Assembly: GCA_020137815.1 (NCBI GenBank)
Contig: CM035350.1
Coordinates: forward strand, 6,161,697-6,225,696
Length of the DNA: 64,000 nucleotides
Source: Hormiphora californensis
Taxonomy: Eukaryota > Ctenophora > Tentaculata > Cydippida > Pleurobrachiidae
Direction of reading: 5' to 3'
A program made the position numbers and the translations under genes. The stretch's first letter is position 1. Each line of letters starts with the position of its first letter. Under the pieces are notes generated by a model that was given only the letters and a program-made list of their open reading frames with translations, was not told the DNA's origin and ran no database searches. Positions 44,205 to 56,700 of this stretch are shown here, piece after piece.

Positions 44205-45738
44205 TTGGCTATGCGGAAGTGGTGGGACATTCTGTGCGAAGTTGGCCCAGGATTAGGCTATTTCCCCAATGGAAAGAAGTCTGTGCTGATCGTCAAACCT
44301 GGGCTTGAGAACACTGCCAGCTCTATTTTCAAGGACACAGGTGTGCATATTACATCAGAGGGACAGAGATATCTCGGAGCTCCCCTAGGTACCGACGAGT
44401 TTAAGAAACAGTACGTCAGTCAACAGGTTGAGACGTGGGCCCAGGAGCTTACAGACTTATCGGATTTTTCAACATCTGAGCCCCATCCATCATTCTCTGC
44501 TTACATCATGGGACTCTCCAAACGGTGGTTGTTTATTATGAGAACTACCAAGGACATCTCTGGTCTCTTCCAGCCACTGGAAGACATCATATCATCCACT
44601 TTCATCCCAAAAACAATCAGCAACCAACTGACACCGAACAATCGGAAGCTCTTGTCACTCCCTGCCCGCCACGGGGGCCTTGGAATCTTTAATCCCGTCG
44701 AGATCGCGGATTTCGAATACACCAGTTCTGCTGCAGCTACTGCACCACTCTCCAAAAATCATTAACGGACAGAAAACACAATTTGATCCAGAGAGTTTGC
44801 ATTTGCTGAAGCGGGATCTGGTGTCTGCGAAATCCGAGATGTTGACCACCAAACGGCTGAGCCAGACCAAGGCTGAAGAGCTTGTGAGAGAGGCACTGCC
44901 ACCCACCGAACAGCGTTTTCACCAAGAGAGAACACGGCGAGGATCGTCCATATGGGTAACATCTCTCCCCCTCAAGGAACATAGGTTCAATCTGAACAAA
45001 CAGGAGTTCTGGGACTCCATGTCCCTCCGCTACTGCTTGGAACTTGAGGGTAGACCACCAAACTGTCCGTGTGGAAAACCTAACACCACTGAACACAGCC
45101 TCTCTTGTCATCTTGGTGGTTACGTGCAGCTGCGGCATAATGAGATCCGGGACCTTACTGCAAACCTGCTGAAAGAGGCGGGATGCCGTGATGTTTCAAG
45201 AGAACCCCATCTTCTCCCAATCACTGGCGAAACCTTCCGGCTAAAATCAGCAAACACTGCCAACGATGCTCGCCTTGATGTTGCTGCCAGGGATTTTTGG
45301 CTTCCCATGGACAAAATTTACACAGATGTGCGCATCTTCAATCCATTGGCTCCCACAAACAGTGCCATTCCTCTTGATACAGCTCTGAAACGACACGAGG
45401 ACGAGAAAAAACGCTGCTATAACGAACGTGTCCTTGAGGTTGAACAGAGTTGTTTTTGCCCACTCGTGTTTTCAGTAACTGGTGCCCTGGGCAACGAGGC
45501 AGAAAAATTCTACAGGCGCCTTGCCAAGCTGCTTGCTGACAAAACACACCAGGCTTACTCTGACACCATCCGTTACATTAGGCAGCGGTTGTCTTTCACC
45601 CTGCTCAGAACAACTGTCATTAGCTTGAGATGGCATAGAGGCAATAAGTTCACTAAAACGAGGCAGTATAAGAGCGAACTCAATGACATTAACTTATTAT
45701 ATAACACTTTTAATTCTACCAAATTTAATCAATTTTAA

Positions 45739-47712
45739 TCAATGCAGTAATTTATTAATCTTCTCCCCCATGGGAGACCGGTATTTTCATATTGATATTG
45801 TTATCTAATCCCATTTTAACCCCCTTTTAGAAAAAAAAAAAACGTAACGCGGTTTTTTTTTTTTAAAAAGCGTGCGTTTTTAATTTTTAATTTTTCCCGT
45901 TTCCGCATCTTCCCCGCTCTAACATTTGTCACTCTCTGTATTACACGGCATGTGTATGTCACGGTTTCACAGATGATAACTTCGCAGCGGCATGTGTATG
46001 TTACGATTTCATAGATGTTAACTTTGCAGCGGGCGCCGGGCAGCCACCTTATCTTGGCCTTTCGAGTTTGTGTAGAGTTGAGTAGATGAGGTTGCAGACT
46101 GGCTGAGAGAGGCCGAAGAAAGAAGAGTGAAGACCATACACTCCGTTTTAAACGTTTTTCTCGATAAAAAACTATGCCTTGTATGTCCAGACAATAATAT
46201 CCACCGAAACAAACTCTGTATCGAAATACACACTCTCAAGGACTGCATGTTTGAAGGACAGCTAATTTATTTATTTATTGTTTGCATTATTTGTACAGTT
46301 TGTTTGACTTTGGTGGTCTGTCGGTGGGTTGATTTGTTGGTCTATTTATTTGTCGGTGGGTTGATTTGTTGGTCTATTTATTTGTCCCGATGTTCTAGTA
46401 ACTGTTATGATCGTGTTTTGAATGTTCGTGGTATATGTTCGTGTTTTGTATGTTCGTGTTTTGTATGTTCGTGTTTATTTTCGTGTTCGTATGTTCGTGT
46501 TTTGTTATGCTCGTGTTTTGTATCTGTACCACTTTTGAAAGTGAGAGAGTATGTCAAGCGTAGGCTGTTGGTGCGTGCTCCATTATTTTACACTATAAAG
46601 TGGTATATATAAATGATTATATTACATTTACATTTACATTTACACCTGTTTGACCCCCTATCAGGCCAATGCCCTGACTACAGTTCTCGCGCTCCTTATT
46701 TGAGAGAAATGAGAATAGGGCCATGCCAATGCTCTGAATGCTCTGACAGTTGACCCCGGTAGTAAGGTCCATATTCTACAAGCGTTGTCTTATCTGCAGA
46801 CTGCACAGTGCACAGCGCACTCTGTAGCATATATGCCCAACGGTGCTGTAGCAAAAAGGACATAGGCAATTGACTACAGCAATACCAATGTTGAGAATCT
46901 CTGCCTAAATCTCCTCAAATCTTCAAATTTTCAAAAATAGTTTGACTAATAATGTCGAGACATCCACATTTAAAACAAACGCTTCGGCCTCTCTGAACTC
47001 ATCCGGTTTTTGCCCGACCTACGAACAGGGGTGGTGCGTTGCAATAAATGTAAGGAGAGTCTTCGGTAATATTGGAGTTGTAAATGCTTTTTTGCTGTCT
47101 TTATATTCTGAGTAACTAGTAGGGTAGTTTTTAAATAGACAATTTGACAAAGGAGGACCCACGAGATTTCTGCACATGTTGAACTTGGTTGGACGTTGGT
47201 AGTTCACTGTTGGAGGTTCGAACTTTGTATTTTATAAAAACCAGACACAGAATTGAATTCTTTTACATTCCATAAAATTGTTAGCATGTGAGATGTAATT
47301 AGCAGTACTTAAGTGTGCAATCTAACACCCAATTGGTAATTATTGTTCTATAATTACACGTCACACTCCGGTATTGAAAGGTGATACGATACCTGACCTG
47401 CCCCCACACTGTCTCTCATTTCTCATCACTACATCTTCTCTTTTTTACAGCTTGTGCGTTCTATTTCTGTCAGCTGCTATTTGCACCTTTGCTAATAAGC
47501 CGTTTTTTCTACATGTGTGTGTAACCATTCTGAAATTACTTCCATGACTTCACAGAGTCTAAATAGTAAATACCAGTACGCAATCCTACATCCTTCAGTT
47601 GTATTTTCAACTGATTCCGTCATGTATCATCATCATTGTAATTGCTACTCACCGAGTATTTCAGCTAAATAGCTGCCCTCCTATCAGCTAAATAACTGCC
47701 CCCCTGATAGTG
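45739..47712. other. Intergenic, with local tandem repeats
   Basis: No exon recognised. A/T homopolymer runs (about 45829-45870) end the retroelement zone. At 46322-46386 a ~32-bp unit (GTGGGTTGATTTGTTGGTCT...) is duplicated. At 46425-46525 about five copies of ATGTTCGTGTTTTGT-like units occur. ACATTT repeats follow at 46622-46645. The open frame over 46127-46612 is made from these repeats and is not a gene. CASC3 promoter sequence should lie just before 47713. Confidence 0.5.
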
Positions 47713-50700
47713 ATGGTTGACAGGAGACGCCGCCAACGGAACCGTTCTGACGTTAGTAGTGAAGAAGAGGACAATGTGTGGAGTGGGGTGAGTGGGGTCA
47801 TTGTGTTTGTAGTTTGGGATTAGCTAGAGTAATACTAGTAATTAGGGCAGCGACTGGCTAGTGGCTATCGCCTAATTGAAATGGCGGCTAATTTGAAACA
47901 CCCCCTCTACAGGCCAGCAGGTGCACCAGATTTGGATTTTTAGACATCAGTGGGCTTGGCATAAGTTCTGACTAGCCCACTGATGTCTAAAAATCCAAAC
48001 CTGGTGCACCTGCTGGCCTGTAGAAGGGGTGTTTCAAATTAGCCGCCACTTCAAATAGCCAGTCGCTACCCTACTAATAACCTCACTGTTTACAACTGTG
48101 ATTACGGGTTATCATGGGGGAATATCTAGGGGGGATACCTATGGGAAATATCCTGTGGAATATCTAGAGGGATGTTAGTATTTGGCCCGGGGCCCCCTAT
48201 TCTCATGTTTTAAACCCTTTGGGGACGATAACCCCCCCTGTCGACAGAATTCTCTAAAACAGGGTTCGAAGGACACCTTTTGTATTTGGTGGTATGTAGA
48301 TCCGCAACTCCACGTGAAGTTGTTTGTTTTCAGACTGTGTCATGGATCTTTCCACACGGCGGTTTCAATTCGTCCCTAAAATATTTTACTCTTTGTCTTC
48401 CCTGTGCCCTAATTAACCTGGACAGTGTGTGTCTAATCAGTCCCACACGTGTGTGCCCTAATTAGGACCTAGTGTTCTAATTACCCCTCCCTTTCAGTCT
48501 GACGCCACTGAATCTGACGCCAGCGAGGATGTTGAGGTAAGAAGTGGGTTGGTGCACTGGGGCTGAGAGACAACAAAGAGATACATAATCACAGCTCAAA
48601 GAGAGATAGGGAAAGAGAGATTGTAAACAAATCAACAAAATTAAAGCAACTGTTGCAAATATAATCACAGTCTCTTACTCTCGTTTAATTCGCTCTGATG
48701 CTCGTCTAGTTCTAACCGTGCGTTATTGTTGTTGGGCAACCGACCCTCTTCTTTTCTCTCCTTGAGTCTCCCTGAACCTATTGCAGTTATAGTCTTAGCG
48801 GCCTTAGTTTATTCCTAATTTGAGAGATGTCGATCCCACACAAAAAGAAGCTGCTGTATCTGTTGGTAGCTCTCTCCCTAACACTCCTGATTTACCATGT
48901 GGTAGTTGGGTGGTACCCTTCGTGGGGTGACTCACAGCTGTTGAACAAAGGAAGAACACATTCTCCTTACCTCTCCACCGCGATTATTGGTCGTGATTCT
49001 CTCTGCTGCGCCCAATGCCCACCTTCGCTCTGTCCTTCGTACCAAGGGATGGATTCACCAACTACCTTCCAATGTACAGTACAAGTTTCTAGTGGGGGAA
49101 CACCCCAATATCTCAACACAGCACGAAGGTGATGTGCATGGTGATGTGGTGGTGTGGCCTGGTCCTGACACCTACCAGAACATTGTCCACAAGATCACCT
49201 GGTTTCTGGTGTGGTCTATAGAGCACGGGACACACTGGGACTATCTGATTAAAACTGACGACGATTCTTTCATCAAAATCAATAACCTGGTCACAATGAT
49301 AAGAGGAGGAGATTACGGGGGAGATTGTATTATGGGGAAGGAGGTTTATCGGACTGGGAAACTGGGGGTAGACCACCATCATTACCCGTATACCACCTTC
49401 CCGGATTACGCAGCCGGAGCGGGTTATTTTCTCTCTAGACGGCTTGTGAAGGCAGCAACTCAGCTCATGTGGCAGATACCCCAGTTTGGGGTCGAGGACG
49501 CATACCTAGGGGTGGTGTGTAGCTCCATATCATGGTGTCACGTGACATGTATTCCTGGCATGTTCCATGGGAATTGGAAGGAGGTAACGAGGGGAGGTAA
49601 CACCAGTCGAGTTGTTCTTCTGCACAAGGTCGCAATTGGAGATATTGAACTCGTTAATGAGATGATGATGTGATAATGTGCGTGTTTTCTCTCATGAGTG
49701 TGTGTGACATGTGCACACCTCAGTCAGCAGCACTAAGCAGTGTTATACATTTTGGGCTGATCTGTATGTGTGCCCGGGCAGTTTCAATTGTATTTTCAAA
49801 GTATTTTGCGGAGGGCGCCCCGACATCACAAAGACTGTCTTGTTTCTATGCGCTCATCGCGCGCGCACATTCCGCGCGTTGAGCGGGCCTTCCTCGGTTC
49901 ACTGACACCGGCGTCAATGTCCCTCATTGTCTCTCGGTCACTCCCCTCTTATCCAGACACCTCACACCAATCAATATCTTTTCATGGCCATCACTGTCTC
50001 CTTACAGTAAGGACCTTACTGCTAACAAATATTCATATTTTCAGAGCGAGGAAGTTGCCAGTCTACCAGCGGAAGAGCCAGATCAGCCTAAAGTTGAGAC
50101 AACTGCAGATAGTACCACAACTGCAGCGGATGTAGCTGTCCCGGAGAAGGAAGATACCAAGGAGAAGGAGGAGGGAGAACAACTTGCTAAACCGACAGAT
50201 GTTGAACCAGCTGAGAAGGGGACTAAAGAGGAGAAAGAGGAAGGGGATGAAGAGGAGTATGTTGACTATGAAGAGGAGGGAGGGAGTGAGGGAGATAGTG
50301 AGGACGGTAATGATGAAGAGGATGAGGACGGAGAGAAATCTGATGAGGAGAGTCCCACCCACATCCCCAGACGAGGTCGGTTTTACCAACACGATGATAG
50401 GAACTACGTTGAGACCAGTTCAGCCCCACCAACAGGGTAAGTAAGGGTGGGTCAGCAGGGTAGCTACCAACCAATCATTGCCAGCATTGTAGAGTGAAGG
50501 TTTAAATTTCGCTCTCTTTGCACCCCCATTTCTCACTGCACACCGCCCTTTACTTAACTACAGTACTATAACAGTCGTGTTAGGTTTCTAATCCCACTAT
50601 TTCCTATTTCTACTAAGTAGGCCCCCTCTCACTATTGCTATAAGAGTCTCCGTTGCCATAGTAATTGACCCCTCCCTACAGAGACCGTGGAGAAGAGGGT

Positions 50701-53700
50701 GGCAAGAGGGGAAGGGCACCCCGAACTGATGCAAACGGCAGGAAGTGGGGCGGAAAAGGTGAGAAGAAGTGGGCGAGAGATCTCTATGTGGAGGAGGAGC
50801 AGAAACCGAAAGATGATGTACGTACTGATTTAGTTTGTTTTGTTCAGCTATCCCTCAATCATGAATTAACCGAATGTATGTTTCAGTGGGAGAAAAGGCG
50901 TGGTAAGAGAGAGAATAGGAAGCCTCGTGAAGGCGGAGATAGACGTGAAGGAGGCGGAGAAAGGCGTGAAGGAGGCGGAGAGAGACGAGAGGGAGGCGGT
51001 GAGAGGCGTGGTGGTGGTGAGAAAAGAGCGCCTCGACGGAGAGATGGACAGGAATTAGGAAAGAGGGACGATGCTGCAGCTCGCCAGGAAGCTGTTAATA
51101 ACGTGCTCGCTATGACTGGTCAGGAGGGTCAGGAGAAGAAGGCCCGCGGTATTGGGAGAGGCAGGAACAAGTCTAGTGAAGTGGCTCTTGGAGAGAGCAC
51201 TGGAGGGAAGGATTCATACCGCAGGCAGGCCGGTAATGGGGATGTGAGACCCAGTGAGAGGCCTGTTAGGAGAGAGGAGGATCAGGAGAGGAGGAACGAG
51301 AACAGGAGGGGCAGTGACAATAGGAACAACGATACCTGGGTGAGTGACAAAATAAGGAACAATGATACCTGGGTGAGTGATAAAACAAGGAACAATGATA
51401 CCTGGGTGAGTGATAAAACAAGGAACAATGATACCTGGGTCAGTGACAAATCTAGGAACAGCAGGAACAATGATACCAGAGAGACCGGTCCGTACAATCG
51501 ACAGGATGACCGGTATGACTCCAGACACCGCTCTCCCCCTGAGAGGAGTGAACGGGGAGGTAGGAACAGGGGATCTGATAGGGGCAGGACAACAGCCGCA
51601 GCTGCTACAGAGAGGCAACCCCGACAGGAGCAGTCAACCAGGGGACGATCATCAAATAGGCCTACCAGGTACTCACATGTTTCCAATATATCCTCGATAT
51701 ATTTAAATCGTTTTCATTCCCCCCCCTCCTAATGTCAATATTGTGAAGGCTAACTCTCCCCAGGGACCAAGAGGAGGAGTTTGCCCAGCGACCCCGGTAC
51801 AGCGACCAACAACCAACAGAGGGCCGCCGTGGTAGGAGGAAGAGTGAGGACGAGATTTGGAGGCAGTTGGAACAGTTGAGGATGGATACGGCCAAGTTGG
51901 GGAAGCACATGGAGATGGTCACCAGCCAGGTGTCAGCCGCAGCGGCTGGTGTTAGTTATGATAACTCTGGTGATGCAACTAGCCCCCAACCCGGTAGGTG
52001 TGCAGTACATCAGAATATCCATTGAGATACCTATTGCCTAATACCTCTGGATCGATCTAGATCAGCTGTGTAGGGCTGATGGGAGTTCACCACTCCCTCC
52101 TGCCATAATAATATCTTTTTTTTCATTTCATTATATTTTATTATATCTTTTTTACATTTCATATTATAAATCGTTTACTAACTAGTTTGAAACATATTCC
52201 AGGTACCCAGACAGACGATCTCGGCGAGATGGAACCCAAGTTAAAAGTAAGCCCTTTATTCCAAGCACTGGATATACTGTGTCATCACCTTGCTTCTTCT
52301 TCTTCTTACATTCCTACTGTACAATTCCCTTCTAGAACATTCCCTCGTGTTAATTTTTCTCCCCCTCTTCCATAATATTCTTTCACTATATTTTTCACCG
52401 CTTCCTACTCCTACAACTTACAAGACCTCATGGGCGTACCCATACTCTTTCCCTCTCCATCTTTCAGTTACCTCCCCTCTCTCAGTTACCTCCCTTCTCC
52501 CTCTCTCAGTTACCTCCTCAGTTACCTCTTTCAGTTACCTCTTGTGTAACAGGCCCCTTTCCCCTGCACAGAGTTCGACAGTACAGACGGAGGGTGACGT
52601 GTCGCTAAAGCCCAAGAGGTACTCACAGAGGAGTAAAAATACAGATACCATGGCGCTCAGAGAGAAAGTCAGGGAAAACATGACCAACACAGGTATGGGA
52701 TATTTTATAAGAGCGGTTGCCATGGGCGTGAACCCCTCTTGGGGACCCTACGCACAGGGCCGATGTTAGTGATACTAGCAAGTAGCACCGCTAATACAGG
52801 TGGGATATGAAGTCCTTTTTTATCACTTCTTCGTTCCAATATATCTGTCGACCCTCACCCCATGATGTGAACCCTGTCAGGCAATGAAGTCCCTTTTTAT
52901 AGGGACGGATGGGAATATTTGGTGAAATGGGGAAAATTTGTCAAAGAAACAGATATAAGTTGGTATCCAGTGCAGCACAAGACAGTGAACAGTTTTCCAT
53001 TTCACTGTCACCATGGTCCCGGGGATTGATTAATAAATGGGATTAATTGGGAGGGGAATAATTAGAATTAAAATATTCTGTACAGGGTGGGTATGAGTGA
53101 ATATATACTATAATACTGTACACGTCTCTCTTTCACTGTCACACACTGTTTCACATTGTTTGTACAGACAGACACTCGCACACACACACACACACACCAT
53201 CAGTGTCCTATGAGGGGGAGGGGTCTTCCTCTCTCTCGTTCTCACATACCATTCTCCTTCTTCAATCTGCTCAGCTCAATGTTTCTGAAAAAAGTGTGGA
53301 GAATTGGCGTATAGAAAAGTTGGGACTTTCGCTAGAACTAGAATAATGTCACCCACTATCCATTTTGGGGGGGGAAGTAATTTTGATATCTCCTTCTGGT
53401 GATCAACACACACACACGCCCTCTGTACAACAGTTTAATGGGGAATCTCACACATACACGGGCAGAACTCGGTTAAGGAGAGATTAATTAGTATTCTGAA
53501 TAATGAGTTCAGAGCAAGAATTAAATAGGGAAGAAAATCGAAAAATCAGGAAGCGACCGAATATTCGGTTCGGTTCGGTTCGGTTCGGAGATTCGGTGTT
53601 TTTTCGGCGGTTCGGTTCGGTTCGGTTCGGTGGAAAATTTTGGCCGAACCACCGAATTTTTTGTTCAAAAAATGGCCAAAAATCGGGCTTTTTCAGCCAT

Positions 53701-56700
53701 CATTTTTTCAATTATTTCACAATTCTTATAGATTTCAATGTCAATTTCGCCGTATGAACCCTATTTCGAATCGGTGGTGCTATGTGGAAATGATTTCGCT
53801 AGTTAGCGGGTTCAATATGGATTGATTTGATACGTGACTTCCCGTCGAATCGTGTCCTCATGAGAGGGTCAACAAATTCAGAAACTATTTTTTGAAAAAA
53901 AATCATGGAGAGCACCGATCAAGGTGTTAAGAATCATTCTCTGAAATTTTGTAAAAAAGTTTGGAAAATATTTCAAAGTCAATTTTATGGAAAATTTTCT
54001 ATGTCAATTTTTGTGTACGAATCGTGTTTCGAATCGGCATTGCTAAGCGGGAGTGATGTTGCTAATTAGTGGGTCCGAGATGGATTATGCTGATACGTGA
54101 TCCCCCATCAAATCTAATTAGGAAGTTTAGGGGAAACGATTCATGTTTCGATAAATCCTGCTAATTAGCGAGAGCACTGCCGCACAGCATCACCGATTCG
54201 CAACACGATTCGTACGGCAAAATTGACATACAATTTTTTTACGAAATTGACTTTTGAAATATTTTACAAAGTTTTTTCAAAAAATTAAATGTTTCTCTAA
54301 AAATTCATGGAGAGCATCGATCAAGGTATTGATCAATACCTTGATCGATGCTCTTTCTTTCACAAAATTTCAGGGAATGATTCTCGAGAATCATTCCCTG
54401 AAATTTTGTGAAAATTTTTTTGTGAAAAATATTTTAAGTAAATTCTGGTATGTATGTATACGAATCGTGTTTCGAATCGACAATGCTAAACGGGAGTGAT
54501 GTTGCTAATTAGTGGGTCCGAGATGGATTGTGCTGATACATGATCCCCATCAAATCTAATTAGGAAATTTAGAGAGACACGATTCATGGTTCGTTTAATC
54601 CTGCTAATTAGCAATACCATTCCCGTATCGCATTGCCGATTCGAAACACGATTCGTACGCAAAAATTGACATAGAAAATTTTCGATAAAATTGACTTTGA
54701 AATTTTTTTCACAAAATTGACTTTGAAATTTTTTCCAAACTTTTTTAACAAAATTTCACAGAATGATTCTCAATACCTTGATCGGTGCTCTCCATGACTT
54801 TTTAGAGAAACATTTATACAAAAAATTTTGGTATGGTTCGGTTCGGTTCGGTTACCGAAATTCGGTTCGGTTCGGTTCGGTTCGGTTCGGTAAAAAAGTT
54901 TTTCAAATTCGGTTCGGTTCGGTTCGGTAGAAAAAAACCCGGTTCGGTCGTTTCCTGCGAAAAATACTGGGTTTGACCGGGAATTGAACCAGGGACCTCC
55001 AGAGAGACATGCTCGGAGCTATAAACCACTAAGCTACCAAACCCTATGTACTGATCGCATTTCATCGCTCTATATTCAAGCTCCTGCCCTTAGCTAGACA
55101 CCATGTGATAAAGGGAAGTAATTTTGATATCTCCTTCTGGTGATCAACACACACACACGCCCTCTGTACAACAGTTTAATGGGGAATCTCACACATACAC
55201 GGGCAGAACTCGGTTAAGGAGAGATTAATTAGTATTCTGAATAATGAGTTCAGAGCAAGAATTAAATAATAATAATAATAATAATAATATTAAGTTTTGT
55301 ATACCGCCACAGACACGACAGGGCCAGATAAGTAAAACTGTAACTGACACTGACGAGCTTCAGAGCGGTATACCTCACGCGAAAAGGTCCTTATATTCTC
55401 ACACACTTTGGAAAAAATTAACTCCTAGTTCAAGATATACTAATTAGATAACTGGTCACATAACGCTTAAAAACTGTTTAGATGAAAAAATTACAGACTT
55501 TATTAAATAAAGGGAACAAAGCCAACAGCCCACACACTACTTATCAGCAGCTCAACAATACTGATAAAAAAGCCCTAAGTGTAAATGGTGAGCACGCCTA
55601 AAGACCGCCTACTGACAGATGGGGAGCACGGTGAACAACTCAGACGCCACACCGGGAGTCTTCAGGGGTAGGAGGGAACGCTTCTAGGAAGAGTCTGGTC
55701 TTCAGCCTAGATTTGAACAACTCAATGGGGTGAACAGATCTCAGGTCTAGAGGTAAAGAGTTCCATACCGTCGGTAGAAACACCGAAATCCTCCTTCTCC
55801 TCAGTTTAGAGTTTGCGTTAACACTCGAGAGTTTAGGATATTTCAGCTTATAGAAGTCAATCACTGAATTCGCCCTCGTTGGTCTCATACCCAGAATATC
55901 ATCATCCCTAGGGACCAGTTCCAGCAAATACTCTGGAGCTGTTCCACGCACAATTTTGTACGCTAACAGGCAGGCCTTGAACGTTAGTCTCTGCTGTATT
56001 GGGAGGATATGAGCTTCCTTGAAATACTCATCATAGCTATCCTGATGTCCTCGTAGGTTATAGATGAACCGTACGCAGGAGTTTAGAACCTTTTGAAGAT
56101 TGTTTAGAATCCGTTTTGGGAGTCCACAGTAGAGGATATTGCAGTAGTCTATCTTTGATATGACTAATTGCTTCACCAGAAGAATCCGTGTGCTATTGTC
56201 CAAACACTTATTGAGTTGCCATAGGTTCTTGAGTTGCAGTCCACATTGTTTCTTAACATTGTTCACCTGCCTCTCCAGGGTAAGATGCTCATCCAGAAGT
56301 ATTCCTAGAGTCTTCCCTGTCCTTCCTCTGCATTCCATGGGCTGCAACACAGCGTCACCAAACCTAATTTCCGGATCAAATACCAGCTTCTCAAGAGAAC
56401 TTGATTTTCCCAGAAGAACAAACTCAGTCTTACTCTCGTTACATTTGAGCCAATGCTGTACCATCCAGTTCTTAATAGAAGCGAGACACTCCTCAATACT
56501 GGTCTTAGTAGCTGTCCATCCCTCACTATCCGTTGGGACCAGTCCCACATATAACTGGGAATCATCTGCATACAGCTTTATCATTAGACCATACGGTCTA
56601 GCAATATCCTGTAGCTCCTCTATGTACAACAGGAATAATACAGGACCTAACAATGACCCCTGTGGTACTCCACAGATGAGAGCAATAACCTCAGAGAGCT

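Larger units (their letters stand above)
42430..45738 (+). pseudogene. Degenerate non-LTR-type reverse transcriptase with C-terminal zinc-finger/nuclease-like region, split by a retroelement insertion
   Basis: Coding fragments: about 42430-42640 (SIRRSAATTKGGAGPSGMTDALW), 42640-43040 (GGIEAAVHSM, LADATNAFNVLNR, GTTQGCNLAS, FFADDGASVGKLLA), 44213-44750 (MRKWWDIL, GYFPNGKKS, RYLGAPLGT, LLSLPARHGGLGI) and 44752-45738 (SSIWVTSLPLKEHRFNL, CPCGKPNTTEHSLSCHLGG, RHNEIRDLT, ARLDVAARDFW, DVRIFNPLAP). The FADD box and APLGT motif are RT. The CxC...H...C finger followed by RHNE and a D...DVR pattern resembles the finger and restriction-like endonuclease of R2-type elements; that placement is inference. 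A segment between the first and second fragments is missing, there is a +1 break near 44750, and an insertion sits at 43041-44204. Inactive. Confidence 0.7.

Noticed and set aside
46127-46612. 161-residue open frame rich in Cys, Val and Leu
   Set aside because: It is generated by tandem DNA repeats (GTTCGTGTTTTGT and GTTGATTTGTTGGTCT units) and has no splice context or family pattern.
54969-55044. Functional tRNA gene
   Set aside because: Anticodon stem needs a bulge, T-stem has a mismatch, and the sequence is part of a tandem interspersed unit with truncated copies; a tRNA-derived repeat is more likely.
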